Part shown: piece by piece, positions 17,249 through 25,688 of the stretch
Layout: every line of letters starts with the position of its first letter
Numbering within the stretch: the stretch's first letter is position 1
Assembly: GCA_964625855.1 (NCBI GenBank)
Contig: CAZVFC010000010.1
Location: 124,001-188,000 of the forward strand
Direction: 5' to 3'
DNA length: 64,000 nucleotides
From: JAPLUA01 sp964625855
Lineage (GTDB): Bacteria > Verrucomicrobiota > Verrucomicrobiia > Limisphaerales > UBA8199
The notes under the pieces: model-generated
What the model saw: the letters and a program-made list of their open reading frames with translations, nothing else
Databases searched by the model: none
What the model was told of the DNA's origin: nothing
Program-made: the position numbers and the translations under genes

Positions 17249-17923
17249 TCACCCGGAAGGCACTATACGGGGCGGCGGGGCTTTGACAAATTGGGTCTGG
17301 CGCAAGTAGATCGGCACCAGGGCTTCGCCCGGAAGGAAGTCGGTTCGTCCCCACGCCAGCCGGCCTAGCGTTGCAGCGCGGGGAAAGAGCACGCGGCTGC
17401 TCGCAAACGCGCTGGCGGCTTCGGGTCCGATAAGAGCGCCGCCGGCCTGAACACAGGCGCGAACTTCCGTCAGGGTGGCGAGGCGCAACGGTTCGACTTC
17501 GCGACGCGCCTCCGCGCTGAGGTCATAGCCGGCGAGATAGAAATCACCGCGTTGCGCATCAATCACCACGTGGATGCGGCCGCAGATGCCTTCGGCTTGG
17601 GCTTGGGCGGCCAGGCACTCCGCGCTGCTGACCCCGAGGAGCTTCACGTCGCGCGCGAGCTGCCAGCCTTGTGCCAGCGCGATGGCGGAACGAATCCCTG
17701 TGTAGGACCCGGGCCCGAGGCCGACCGCCAGGCATTCGATTTGCGCCCGGTCAAGCTGCGCCGCCCGCAGAGCGTCCTCCACCAACCCAAGCGACTTCGT
17801 CGAGCGAGCGTTCGTCTCGACGACTTCGACCGAGGACATGGGCGCGCCCGGGACATTCCCGCTCGTCTCGACGACGGCGACACTGCGCTGCGCGGAAGAA
17901 AACTCAAGCGCCAACATCTTCAT
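17249..17923 (-). CDS. tsaB: tRNA threonylcarbamoyladenosine biosynthesis protein TsaB
   Basis: 224 residues from ATG 17923 (an upstream in-frame start would add 12 non-homologous residues). TsaB is the ASKHA-fold partner that supports TsaD in making t6A37 in ANN-decoding tRNAs. Visible signatures are MLALEFSSAQRSVAVVE at the N-terminus (usually LAIDTS), VGLGPGSYTGIRSAIALAQG at about 83-102, and VVIDAQRGDFYLAGY at about 138-152. The gene overlaps the end of tsaE by 20 nt and is the last gene of the CPBP-thiL-tsaE-tsaB run. tsaD is not in the window. Confidence 0.93.
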   Translation of the reverse strand: MKMLALEFSSAQRSVAVVETSGNVPGAPMSSVEVVETNARSTKSLGLVEDALRAAQLDRAQIECLAVGLGPGSYTGIRSAIALAQGWQLARDVKLLGVSSAECLAAQAQAEGICGRIHVVIDAQRGDFYLAGYDLSAEARREVEPLRLATLTEVRACVQAGGALIGPEAASAFASSRVLFPRAATLGRLAWGRTDFLPGEALVPIYLRQTQFVKAPPPRIVPSG

Positions 17924-18389
17924 AGCTGATGCGTCGCTCAGTTTCGCTGAGCACCTCAATTCGGACCCAACGCAGGCGGGCCTGGTCTGTGGTCCGTGGA
18001 CTGCGGACTGTGGACTGCGGACTGTGGACTGTGGACTGTGGACTTCCCACGTCCAACCATCTCTCCGCCCACTCGATTACCGTGACACCCGCCGGGTTCA
18101 GGTATTCTTCCAGGCCCGCAGCGACGATCTGGTCCCAGGTGTCGAGCCGGTATAGATCCAGATGAAACAGCGTCAGCCGGCCGCCCGCATAGATGTTCAC
18201 CAGCGCAAAGGTCGGCGAACGCACGCGTTCGGTGATACCGAGGCCACGCGCCAGTCCCTTGACGAGCTGAGTCTTACCTGCACCCAGATCGCCGCACAGG
18301 CCGATGACCATTCCAGGGGCGGCCTCGCGGCCCCAGCTTTCCCCGAGGGCGGCGGTCTCGGCAGCGCTATGCGAAATGCATGTAGCCAT
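17904..18389 (-). CDS. tsaE: tRNA threonylcarbamoyladenosine biosynthesis ATPase TsaE, with repeat-encoded insert
   Basis: 161 residues from ATG 18389. TsaE is the ATPase that resets the TsaBD complex during t6A synthesis. The Walker A motif GDLGAGKT lies at 33-40, followed by RVRSPTFALVNIY and FHLDLYRL, all family hallmarks; VIEWAERW closes the conserved core at about 104-111. Residues 116-136 (SPQSTVHSPQSTVRSPRTTD) are encoded by a tandem heptamer array and fall just after the core, where a surface loop is expected. The frame resumes with RLRWVRIEVLSETERR. Starts 23 nt inside thiL and overlaps tsaB by 20 nt. Confidence 0.92.
   Translation of the reverse strand: MATCISHSAAETAALGESWGREAAPGMVIGLCGDLGAGKTQLVKGLARGLGITERVRSPTFALVNIYAGGRLTLFHLDLYRLDTWDQIVAAGLEEYLNPAGVTVIEWAERWLDVGSPQSTVHSPQSTVRSPRTTDQARLRWVRIEVLSETERRISYEDVGA
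17985..18043. repeat. Tandem heptamer array inside tsaE
   Basis: 8.4 copies of a 7-nt unit, plus-strand consensus GACTGTG (variants GACTGCG, GTCCGTG, GTCTGTG). Because 7 is not a multiple of 3, each unit is read in a different frame and the encoded peptide repeats every three units (SPQSTVH, SPQSTVR). The array does not break the gene. Confidence 0.9.
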
Positions 18390-19299
18390 GGGTAGTCAGG
18401 GGCCGCGCGCCGTGTTTGTCCCGGATCGTGATTCCCTCCCCCGCTTTGATCTTTCCTATGCAGGTTAGCAATAGCTTGGGGAACTGTCTCCGCCAGGCGT
18501 CAAGCAGTGGCACCGCGTCGCGGCTGCCGACCGTGAACAGCAGTTCGAAGTCCTCGCCGTCGGTCAAAGCGGCCAGCAAGGCGGGTTTAGCGGAAGAGCC
18601 CGCTTTGGCGGCGCGGCGGGCCTCGCGGCTGACCGGGATCGAGGCGGCATGCAGTTCCGCCCCCACGCGGCTGGCGGTCAGAATGTGCCGCAGGTCGCCG
18701 GCCAATCCATCGCTGACGTCGAGCATCGCATGCACTTGGCAATGCTGCGCCAGCCACCGGGCCTCGGCGAGACGGGGCTCGAACTCGAGATGTTTGCCGG
18801 CCAGCGACCCGCCCAGTTCCCCCGTGACAAAGATCGCGTCGCCCGCTTCCGCCCCGGATCGCAGGACGCCTTTCCCGCGCGGCATAGTGCCCAGCAGCGC
18901 GACCGAAATCAGCGTGCCGCCGGGATTGGTGGTCGTTTCGCCCCCGACAATGGCTACGGCGTGGCGGCGTGCCAGTTCATTCATGCCGCAGTAGATCGCT
19001 TCTACGAACGCGGGCTCGAAGTTCCGGGGCAGCGCGAGGGTTACCAGCGCCGCGGTCGGCGTCCCGGCCATGGCGGCAATGTCGCTCAGGCAGCGGCCCA
19101 GCGCCTTATGGCCGATCTTTTCCGGCGCGGTCGCCGGCGTGAAATGGACGCCCTCGACCACCGCGTCGGTTTTGAACAACAGGAACCGGTCCGGCCAGCC
19201 CGCTTCCAGCACCGCGCAATCGTCACCGGGTCCGACGACCACCGAGGCGTTGGTCGGCAGCGAGTGCGTCAGGCGGCGGATCAGCTCAAACTCGTTCAT
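18367..19299 (-). CDS. thiL: Thiamine-monophosphate kinase
   Basis: 310 residues from ATG 19299. ThiL phosphorylates thiamine monophosphate to the active cofactor thiamine diphosphate. Visible motifs are VVGPGDDCAVL at about 21-31, LLFKTDAVVEGVHF, GHKALGRCLSDIAAMAGTP, the GGETTTNPGG loop and LDVSDGLAGDLRHI, all typical of the family. It overlaps the upstream CPBP gene by 14 nt and the downstream tsaE by 23 nt, so it is inside a tightly packed operon. thiD is encoded separately at 42008. I see no TPP riboswitch in front of either gene. Confidence 0.95.
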   Translation of the reverse strand: MNEFELIRRLTHSLPTNASVVVGPGDDCAVLEAGWPDRFLLFKTDAVVEGVHFTPATAPEKIGHKALGRCLSDIAAMAGTPTAALVTLALPRNFEPAFVEAIYCGMNELARRHAVAIVGGETTTNPGGTLISVALLGTMPRGKGVLRSGAEAGDAIFVTGELGGSLAGKHLEFEPRLAEARWLAQHCQVHAMLDVSDGLAGDLRHILTASRVGAELHAASIPVSREARRAAKAGSSAKPALLAALTDGEDFELLFTVGSRDAVPLLDAWRRQFPKLLLTCIGKIKAGEGITIRDKHGARPLTTHGYMHFA

Positions 19300-20212
19300 G
19301 GAGGGACCAGTACTCCTGGAGCATGAGACTGCCGAAATTGAGCGCGTTGAACATCGCGTGAGCGGCGATGGGCGCCAGCAGATTGTCGGTCCGTTCATAG
19401 AGAGCCGTCAACGCGAGGGCCAGCACCATGAGCGGCACCAACGTAACGGCGTTCGTGTGCACCGCCGCAAACAGCAGCGCCGTCCCCCACAAAGCCAGCC
19501 GGGGGAATCCCGCTTGCTTGATGGCGGGATAGAGAATTCCCCGGAACAGCATCTCTTCTGCGACGGGCGCCAGCAGGATCGCTGTCGCGCCCAACCCGAG
19601 CCGATCCCACCAGGACGCCGCGACCCGCAAAGCATGCACTGCGGGCTGCTCTTGCGGCTGGAGCTTGAGGTGTGGCAGGTGAGTCATCAATTGGCCGCAG
19701 GCTTGTTGCAGTCCCCAGCCCACGGGCAGAAAGATCACAGCCACCAGAATTCCCAGCAGCACCGCCCGGCTCCAGTGGTTCCTGAACCCGAAACCCTCCG
19801 CCCAGGTCACCTGATGCTCGCGCAGGAACCGGATCATGAAGACCAGCCCGGCGCCTTGAAAACTCAGCGAGGCAACCACCATCCGGCCAATCGAAGCGTC
19901 TGTGCTTCGGGCGCCCGCCAGCCGGTCCATCCAGGCGCCGGCGAACAGGCCGGCACAGAAGCACACCAACACCGCCAGGAGACGACGCTCAAATGTCTCC
20001 AACCGCCACGGCTTGTTGAGCAGAACCAGGGTGGCACCCAGGCAGCCGAGCGAGAACGCCGCCAGGGGCAAAATGAGCTTCGCGACGAACCCTCCCGCGG
20101 CCCAGGGACGATGCCACAGGCTGGGCAACAAGGCGCCGGCAAAGATGCAGATGAATACGCTCAACAGCAGGCGCAGGATCGCATCCGGCTTCCAGGGTTT
20201 CGCTGACAGCAT
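19286..20212 (-). CDS. CPBP-family intramembrane protease-like protein
   Basis: 308 residues from ATG 20212. About eight hydrophobic segments span the protein. The CPBP (Abi/CAAX protease) motifs are present: APVAEEMLFRGILYPAI (EExxxR) at about 213-229, a histidine in LLFAAVHTN (about 249), and the C-terminal AHAMFNALNF. These residues form the membrane-embedded metal site of CAAX prenyl protease Rce1. The bacterial role is often unknown and can involve processing of small peptides. It is the first gene of the CPBP-thiL-tsaE-tsaB run; the DNA upstream contains ATCCGAA heptamer repeats. Confidence 0.88.
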   Translation of the reverse strand: MLSAKPWKPDAILRLLLSVFICIFAGALLPSLWHRPWAAGGFVAKLILPLAAFSLGCLGATLVLLNKPWRLETFERRLLAVLVCFCAGLFAGAWMDRLAGARSTDASIGRMVVASLSFQGAGLVFMIRFLREHQVTWAEGFGFRNHWSRAVLLGILVAVIFLPVGWGLQQACGQLMTHLPHLKLQPQEQPAVHALRVAASWWDRLGLGATAILLAPVAEEMLFRGILYPAIKQAGFPRLALWGTALLFAAVHTNAVTLVPLMVLALALTALYERTDNLLAPIAAHAMFNALNFGSLMLQEYWSLHERV

Positions 20213-20301
20213 GAAGCCAAGCTATCCCAGCGCGGGTGGGGTGACGATGGAAAAAAGGGCGGGCGGGTTGTGCAGGGGGTCTGGCGGGTGAAGGGCGCCA
20301 A

Positions 20302-20408
20302 ATCCGAAACCCGAGATCCGAAATCCGAAGGAGGGCCGAAGTCCGAAATCCGAACCCGGGCTGCTGTGCTGGCCGAACGGCGGGTGGTTCGGGTCTCGGG
20401 ATTCGGAT
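20302..20408. repeat. Two inverted ATCCGAA heptamer arrays
   Basis: Between divergent genes. At 20302-20354 are units ATCCGAA, ACCCGAG, ATCCGAA, ATCCGAA, then after 11 nt GTCCGAA, ATCCGAA. At 20388-20408 the inverse units TTCGGGT, CTCGGGA, TTCGGAT appear, so the two arrays can pair. Possible promoter-region or transcript structure, or a mobile repeat. Confidence 0.7.
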
Positions 20409-20487
20409 CAGGGTGACGAGCGGTTGGTGGGAGTGGTCAAACACGCCCGTTTTTGCCACAGAGCACAAACCGGGCTATCGTTGTCCA

Positions 20488-22653
20488 ATGAACAAGGCTG
20501 CGGTCGCGACCCTTGCGCTGGTCTGCGCGTTAGGTTTGGCCGCGTGCCGCCAGGAAGCAGCGAAGCCGAAATCTAAAGAGAATGTGACCGCCAATTCTAC
20601 CATCGCCGAACCCGCGCACACCAACCGGCTTGCTCAGGAAAAGTCGCCCTACCTCCTGCAACACCAGCACAACCCTGTGGATTGGTTTGCCTGGGGCGGC
20701 GAAGCGTTTTCCAAGGCAGAGCGCGAGAACAAACCGATCTTCCTGAGCATCGGCTATTCGACCTGCCATTGGTGCCACGTCATGGAACGCGAATCGTTTG
20801 AAAGCGAGGAAACCGCGGCGTTCCTCAACGCGCACTTTGTCAGCATCAAGGTGGACCGGGAGGAACGGCCGGACGTGGACAAGATCTATATGACCTTCGT
20901 CCAGGCCACGAGCGGCCAGGGCGGCTGGCCGCTGAATGTCTTTCTCACGCCGGACCGCAACCCCTTCTTCGGCGGGACCTACTTCCCGCCGGACAACCGC
21001 CAGGGCCGGCCGGCATTCCTGCGAGTCCTGCAACAGGTTCAAGAGCTTTGGGAAACCAGGCGCGAGGCACTCACCAGCTCGGCGCACGATATCCACGCTC
21101 GCCTGGCGCAGGTGGGCGTTGCTAATGGACCCCCGTCCGGGCTGGTCTTGACCTCCGACGTGCTGCAGGAGGCGGGCGCGATGCTCAAGGGCTCCTATGA
21201 CCCGAGTCACGGTGGCTTCGGCGGCGCGCCCAAGTTCCCCCAGCCGAGCCAGCCGCAGTTCCTGCTCCGCTATGCTCGACGATTCCGGGACGAGGATGCC
21301 GTAGGTATGGTCTTGCACACGTGCGACCGGATGGCCGCGGGGGGCATTTACGACCACCTGGGCGGCGGCTTTGCGCGCTACTCGGTGGACGCCGAGTGGC
21401 GGGTGCCGCATTTCGAAAAGATGCTCTATGACAATGCGCAGTTGGTGCAGTTGTATCTCGACGCGTACCTGGTTAGCGGCGAAGACCGCTACGCGGACGT
21501 CGCGCGCGGCATTCTCGGGTATGTGCTGCGCGACATGACACATCCCGAGGGCGGCTTCTACTCCGCCGAAGATGCGGACAGCGAAGGCCACGAAGGCAAG
21601 TTCTACTGCTGGACGCGCGCGGAACTGGCGGATTTGCTTGCGCCGTCGGAGTTCGCAGTGGCGGCCCGCTATTTCGGGGTAACCGATCAGGGCAACTTTA
21701 TTGATCACAGCCACCCTGCCCCGTTGTCCGGCCAGAATGTGCTCAGCATTGTTGATCCCCTGTTGTCGGAGGGAGAGCGGGCTTTGTTGGCATCGGCCCG
21801 AGGCAAAATGTTCGCCGCGCGCTCCCGCCGGGTGCGCCCGCAGCTCGATGACAAGACGCTCGCCTCCTGGAACGGTCTGATGCTGGGCGCAATGGCGCGC
21901 GCCTCTGCCGTCCTGGGTGACGCAACCTGCTTGCAGGCGGCCGAGAGGAATCTGGCCTTCCTCCAGGCCAGGCTTTGGGAGGCCAGCACCCGGACACTGT
22001 ATCACCGCTGGCGCGAGGGGCAGCGTGACACGGTGCAGTTGCTCGCCGGATACGCCTTCCTGCTTTCGGGCGTGCTCGAGCTGTATGAGGCCACCCTCGA
22101 GCCCCGGCACCTCGAATTCGCCCTCGCCCTGGCCGAGGCCATGCTCACGCGGTTCCAGGACGCCGAAGAAGGCGGCTTTTGGCAAAGCCCTCCCGGCGCG
22201 AAGGACCTGATCCTCCGCGTCAAAGAGGATTACGACGGGGCCGAGCCTTCGGGCAACTCCGTGGCCTGCCTGGCGCTCTTGAAGCTGGGCAAAATCACCG
22301 GACGCAAGGATTTTACGCAGGCGGCGGAGAAGACACTGCGCCTGTTCGCCAACCGGCTGCGGCAAACCTCCCAGGCCGTTCCTCTGATGCTGCAGGCGCT
22401 GGATTTTTGGCTCGAGGAACCCCGGCGGGTGGTGGTCGCAGGCGAGGCCGCCGCGAAGGAAACGCGCGCTCTCCTGCGGGCCATCCACAGCGTGTATCAG
22501 CCCAACAAGGTCGTGCTCGGCAACTGCGGCGCCGTGGAAGCTTTCGCGCAGACCTTGCCGGCCAAAGGCGGGGCGACGGTTTACCTGTGCACCGGGAATG
22601 CCTGCCAGGCCCCAACGGACGAACCGGCGACGATCACAAAACTGCTAAAATAG
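20488..22653 (+). CDS. Lipoprotein with DUF255 thioredoxin-like and six-hairpin domains (YyaL/spermatogenesis-associated 20 type)
   Basis: 721 residues from ATG 20488; an in-frame start 75 nt upstream is ignored because residue 1 here begins a signal peptide ending in the lipobox LAAC (about 17-20). The mature N-terminus carries the DUF255 hallmark: NRLAQEKSPYLLQHQHNPVD then a thioredoxin-like active site YSTCHWCHVMERESF (CxxC). The following 450 residues form a six-hairpin (glucosidase-like) domain with GGFGGAPKFPQPSQ, GGIYDHLGGGFARYSVD and FYSAEDADSEGHEGKFY. Most family members are cytosolic; a lipoprotein form is less usual. The role is unknown, possibly redox or sugar-related. Confidence 0.92.
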   Translation: MNKAAVATLALVCALGLAACRQEAAKPKSKENVTANSTIAEPAHTNRLAQEKSPYLLQHQHNPVDWFAWGGEAFSKAERENKPIFLSIGYSTCHWCHVMERESFESEETAAFLNAHFVSIKVDREERPDVDKIYMTFVQATSGQGGWPLNVFLTPDRNPFFGGTYFPPDNRQGRPAFLRVLQQVQELWETRREALTSSAHDIHARLAQVGVANGPPSGLVLTSDVLQEAGAMLKGSYDPSHGGFGGAPKFPQPSQPQFLLRYARRFRDEDAVGMVLHTCDRMAAGGIYDHLGGGFARYSVDAEWRVPHFEKMLYDNAQLVQLYLDAYLVSGEDRYADVARGILGYVLRDMTHPEGGFYSAEDADSEGHEGKFYCWTRAELADLLAPSEFAVAARYFGVTDQGNFIDHSHPAPLSGQNVLSIVDPLLSEGERALLASARGKMFAARSRRVRPQLDDKTLASWNGLMLGAMARASAVLGDATCLQAAERNLAFLQARLWEASTRTLYHRWREGQRDTVQLLAGYAFLLSGVLELYEATLEPRHLEFALALAEAMLTRFQDAEEGGFWQSPPGAKDLILRVKEDYDGAEPSGNSVACLALLKLGKITGRKDFTQAAEKTLRLFANRLRQTSQAVPLMLQALDFWLEEPRRVVVAGEAAAKETRALLRAIHSVYQPNKVVLGNCGAVEAFAQTLPAKGGATVYLCTGNACQAPTDEPATITKLLK

Positions 22654-23115
22654 CTCCCCTCTCTCCCACCCGCCTGCCCCTCACCTTTCCCGCCAGCCGC
22701 CGCAAGGTGACAAGCGAGCGCCGGCTCTGATATTCCCTGGCCCGCAGGAAATGCCAATCACCCGAAGTGCGGGCGTGTCACTCGCTGCACTTCCTTCTCC
22801 TCCAAGACACTTTTCTGCCCCCATATTTCTGTCTCGACCTCCTGAATCTCGGGCAGGCCCGAACCTGGGCATGGCTGACTCGAATCGAGACAACTTCAAG
22901 TCGTCTCTCGGCGCGATTAGTCCCGGTCTGGCTGGAGATTCGTAGTGGCTTCAAGGCGCGCGGACGGCGCGAATGAGCGGCTGAAATTTGGAGAGAACCC
23001 TGCTCGAAGCGGGCCGTCAGTCTTCGGCAGCTCGTCGAGGCTCTAAATGCTGACACGCCACCCGGCCTGATGGCACAAGCTGTGCGTGCCTTGAATCGAA
23101 CATGCTAGCGAAAGG
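22654..23115. other. 462-bp stretch without a supported gene; imperfect 21-bp palindrome
   Basis: No convincing gene. A near-perfect palindrome at 22887-22907 (GAGACAACTT, C, AAGTCGTCTC; one mismatch) lies in the middle. The short open frames on both strands have no recognised domains. Confidence 0.4.
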
Positions 23116-23400
23116 TTGCCGTTTGTGAGATTCGAAGCCGAAGTAGGAGAGATGGAAAAACACCGCTTGGAGTACAACTTCAACCAGCTTTTTGGCCGGT
23201 TGGAGATCAAAGTCAACGAACAGGCCATCAAGAGGTCGGTTCGATTGGTTAACGAGCCAATTCTGGAGGTTTTCACCTTCACCGTTGGGCAGCAGGAGAG
23301 GTCCGACGTGCGGATCGAGAAAGAGCGCAAGCCCTTGCTCGGGTGCCGCAACCGGCTCTACGTCAACAACCGTCTCGTGCGGGTCTTCGACGGACTATAA
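23116..23400 (+). CDS. Small conserved-looking protein of unknown function
   Basis: Up to 94 residues; the start is uncertain (TTG 23116, GTG 23125 or ATG 23152, the last with AGGAG very close upstream). The sequence has normal protein composition with alternating hydrophobic and charged residues (HRLEYNFNQLFGRLEIKVN then VRLVNEPILEVFTFTVGQ), typical of a beta-rich fold, and a basic end LYVNNRLVRVF. No domain is recognised and no partner gene is adjacent. I judge it real because both the reading frame and composition differ from the shadow frames around it. Confidence 0.6.
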   Translation: MPFVRFEAEVGEMEKHRLEYNFNQLFGRLEIKVNEQAIKRSVRLVNEPILEVFTFTVGQQERSDVRIEKERKPLLGCRNRLYVNNRLVRVFDGL

Positions 23401-23506
23401 AGGCAGGCGCCGGAACGAGGGCCAGGATGGGGTGGCTTCTGGGCCCAGTGTCGGGAGTAGATGTTCCTTGTGAGCGCCGCCGCCGATCCGCGAGCGCTCC
23501 CAAGGC

Positions 23507-23926
23507 TCAGATGTCGTACATCGCCACCCTCTCCGCGCTTTCATCGAGCAGTTGCTGAAAGGTAACGGCATCAGCCGTCGCGACCATTGACTGTTGCAAC
23601 CTCTGCCACGCGCGCCGCAGCTCCGGCGGGCAGCCGGCATTGTTCAGCGCCGGCAGGTCAATGATGGTTCCCTGTGACGCGCGCAGTACATCTCCCAGGG
23701 TGATCTGGGCCGGCGGACGCCCGAGCAGGTAGCCTCCCCCCTTGCCACGGACGCTCCGCGCGATCCCGTGGCCTTGCAGTTCATTCAGAATCACAACGAG
23801 ATACTTAGGTGAGACATTGATGGCAGCCGCCAGGTCTTCGACCCGCAAAGCAGCCTTGGCCGGATAATGCCGGCCCAGGCCAAGCACGGCACGGGCCGCA
23901 TAATCGCTTCTCACGGGCAACTTCAC
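23507..23926 (-). CDS. Rrf2-family transcriptional regulator without the iron-sulfur cysteines
   Basis: 139 residues from GTG 23926. The winged-helix domain is typical of Rrf2/IscR/NsrR proteins: MKLPVRSDYAARAVLGLGRH at the start, DLAAAINVSPKYLVVILNEL as recognition region and GIARSVRGKGGGYLLGRP as wing. IscR-type members carry three cysteines for a [2Fe-2S] cluster; only one cysteine (in NAGCPPEL) is present, so the protein probably senses something else or acts without a cluster. It is a single gene; no target can be assigned. Confidence 0.92.
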   Translation of the reverse strand: MKLPVRSDYAARAVLGLGRHYPAKAALRVEDLAAAINVSPKYLVVILNELQGHGIARSVRGKGGGYLLGRPPAQITLGDVLRASQGTIIDLPALNNAGCPPELRRAWQRLQQSMVATADAVTFQQLLDESAERVAMYDI

Positions 23927-23994
23927 GGTCGGAACTTAGGCGGACTCAGGCGGTGCTGCAATTAGGAAGTAGGCGCGAGCCGTTTGGATGCAGG

Positions 23995-25113
23995 TCAACG
24001 CTGCGACCCGCCGAGCCGCTCCTCCATCCACCGCAACGTCTTCTGCCACATCTCCTCCGTGTACACGTGTCCCTGGCCGGGATATATGACGCTCTGGAAA
24101 TCATCGTGCTTGCCGTAAAGCTGGTACGCCGGCCGCACCGCGGCTGCGATCGCGCGGATGCCATCTGCCGGCGAGCCATCGTCCGCACCGCCGTTCTGGA
24201 ACAGGACCGGTCGCGGCGCGATCAGCGCCACGACCGCTTCGGTGTCGAAGTGGTTCAGCAGGCCGGGAACGAAATAGTAGATGCCGTGCGCTTTGAGCAT
24301 CTCGTGTTCGATCAGGTTCTGGTAGCGCGTCAGGCAGGCGATGGGCACGCCGGTTTTGATTCGTTCATCCAGCGCCATCAGCCACCACGAGCGCGTCGCC
24401 CCCATGCTCATGCCCGTCACCCCAATGCGTTCGGCGTCCACCTCCGGCCGCGACGCCAGGTAATCCAGCGCCATCAAATCATCGCGCAGCATCATCCCCC
24501 ACAGCGTGCGCCCGACCCACAGGTTGAACTTGCTGGCCGTCATCTCGCCGTTGCCTCCCTTCTCGGCAGGCCCGCCCGGCCCGCGCCCGTTTCTTTCGCC
24601 GAAGCAATAGGCGTCAATCCCCAGCACCGCAAAGCCGCGCAGGGAGAAGGCGGGTCCCGGCGGCTCCGGAGTATGCTTCGCTTGGAACAGCTCTTCCTTG
24701 CCAATCTCATACTCGCCCCCATGCCAATGGCAATAAAGGATGGCGGGACTCCTGCCGGCACTCTTCTTGGGCAACAGCAGGTATCCGGGCACAACGGCGC
24801 CGGCGCCGTTATCGAATTGAAACTTCTCTATCCAGTAGGCGCCCCGGTCCTCCCGTCGGACGGTCTCCACGCTCGGCCTTTTCGGCCGGGGCGGCAGCTT
24901 GCCCAGGAGTTCCCAAAGCTGTCGCCGCACCGCCTCATGCTGGGCTTCCCAACCGGCGCGGGACTTGGGGACGCTGAACGGCGGCGCGATTTGGGATCTC
25001 GCCAGCCAGCGCAGCGCATCACTTTGGTTGGTTTCGGCCATCAGGACGTTCGGCGCGAGACATATCAGCGCCGCCAGCAATGATGCCCGGGCTTTAGTGA
25101 AGTTTCCATCCAT
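23995..25113 (-). CDS. Exported alpha/beta hydrolase (acetyl xylan esterase / dienelactone hydrolase-like)
   Basis: 372 residues from ATG 25113, with a signal peptide (LLAALICLAPNVLMAE, about 12-27). The alpha/beta hydrolase core shows the oxyanion region CHWHGGEYE, the nucleophile elbow GMSMGATRSW with serine, and a late GHVYTEEMWQ histidine. The arrangement matches AXE1/BAAT-type esterases and the large family of exported hydrolases common in planctomycetes and verrucomicrobia, thought to act on plant polysaccharide esters. The substrate is not known. The catalytic acid is probably the aspartate in the GGADDGSPADG stretch. Confidence 0.88.
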   Translation of the reverse strand: MDGNFTKARASLLAALICLAPNVLMAETNQSDALRWLARSQIAPPFSVPKSRAGWEAQHEAVRRQLWELLGKLPPRPKRPSVETVRREDRGAYWIEKFQFDNGAGAVVPGYLLLPKKSAGRSPAILYCHWHGGEYEIGKEELFQAKHTPEPPGPAFSLRGFAVLGIDAYCFGERNGRGPGGPAEKGGNGEMTASKFNLWVGRTLWGMMLRDDLMALDYLASRPEVDAERIGVTGMSMGATRSWWLMALDERIKTGVPIACLTRYQNLIEHEMLKAHGIYYFVPGLLNHFDTEAVVALIAPRPVLFQNGGADDGSPADGIRAIAAAVRPAYQLYGKHDDFQSVIYPGQGHVYTEEMWQKTLRWMEERLGGSQR

Positions 25114-25346
25114 AATCCGTGGGGTTGAAAATCGCCTGGCTCATGCGAGGTATTCTGCCCCTGCCGGCGAAGCGGTTCAACTCCCGATGGGAGAGTGCGA
25201 TCGGCGTGGGGGGACAGAACGCGCCGGTATCCCGGCGATTGGTGCGGCATCACAGGCTGGCTGCCCCGGGCGGCGTGCTGGTCATCGCGGTCGCCACGGG
25301 CAGTCCCGCCACTTAACGACCGGTATATCCGACTCTAATTGACATA

Positions 25347-25688
25347 ATGTCCGCCATAGCGGACAATACGGGCATGTCCTCTGCACCCAACATGCCGTTG
25401 CCCGCCGCGAATGCGCTGCGCAAACTGGGCCGTGACCTGGCACTCGCCCGGCGGAAGCGAGGGATTTCCACTGCCGACATGGCTGGCCGGCTCTTTGTCA
25501 GCCGCGATACGCTCTGGCGGCTGGAGCGGGGAGACCCAACGGTTTCGCTGGGCACGTTGGCGACCGAAGCATTTGTGCTGCAATTACACGGCCGTCTGGC
25601 CAGTCTTGCGGCGCCCGCAAGCGACGAGCTTGCTCTCAGCCTGGACGAGCGCCGCCTGCCGCAACGGATTCGCCGCTCCCGCACATGA
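25347..25688 (+). CDS. HipB-like antitoxin (XRE helix-turn-helix)
   Basis: 113 residues. An XRE-type helix-turn-helix is visible: LRKLGRDLALARRKRGIS, STADMAGRLFVSRDTLWRLE and RGDPTVSLGTLATEAFVL, the usual HipB layout. The stop overlaps the start of the hipA reading frame (ATGA at 25685), the normal arrangement of hipBA modules, where the antitoxin binds the operator and neutralises the kinase. The gene itself looks intact although its toxin partner is broken. The start may be 27 or 42 nt further in (ATG 25374 or 25389 region). Confidence 0.88.
   Translation: MSAIADNTGMSSAPNMPLPAANALRKLGRDLALARRKRGISTADMAGRLFVSRDTLWRLERGDPTVSLGTLATEAFVLQLHGRLASLAAPASDELALSLDERRLPQRIRRSRT

Noticed and set aside
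17985..18043. Array of short direct repeats that might be a CRISPR
   Set aside because: The unit is 7 nt with no spacers, lies inside tsaE and is read through in frame; no cas genes are present in the window.
22767..22976. Plus-strand 69-codon frame in the gap after the DUF255 gene
   Set aside because: It looks like sequence shared by non-coding repeats in related genomes and gives no domain; I cannot verify this without a search.
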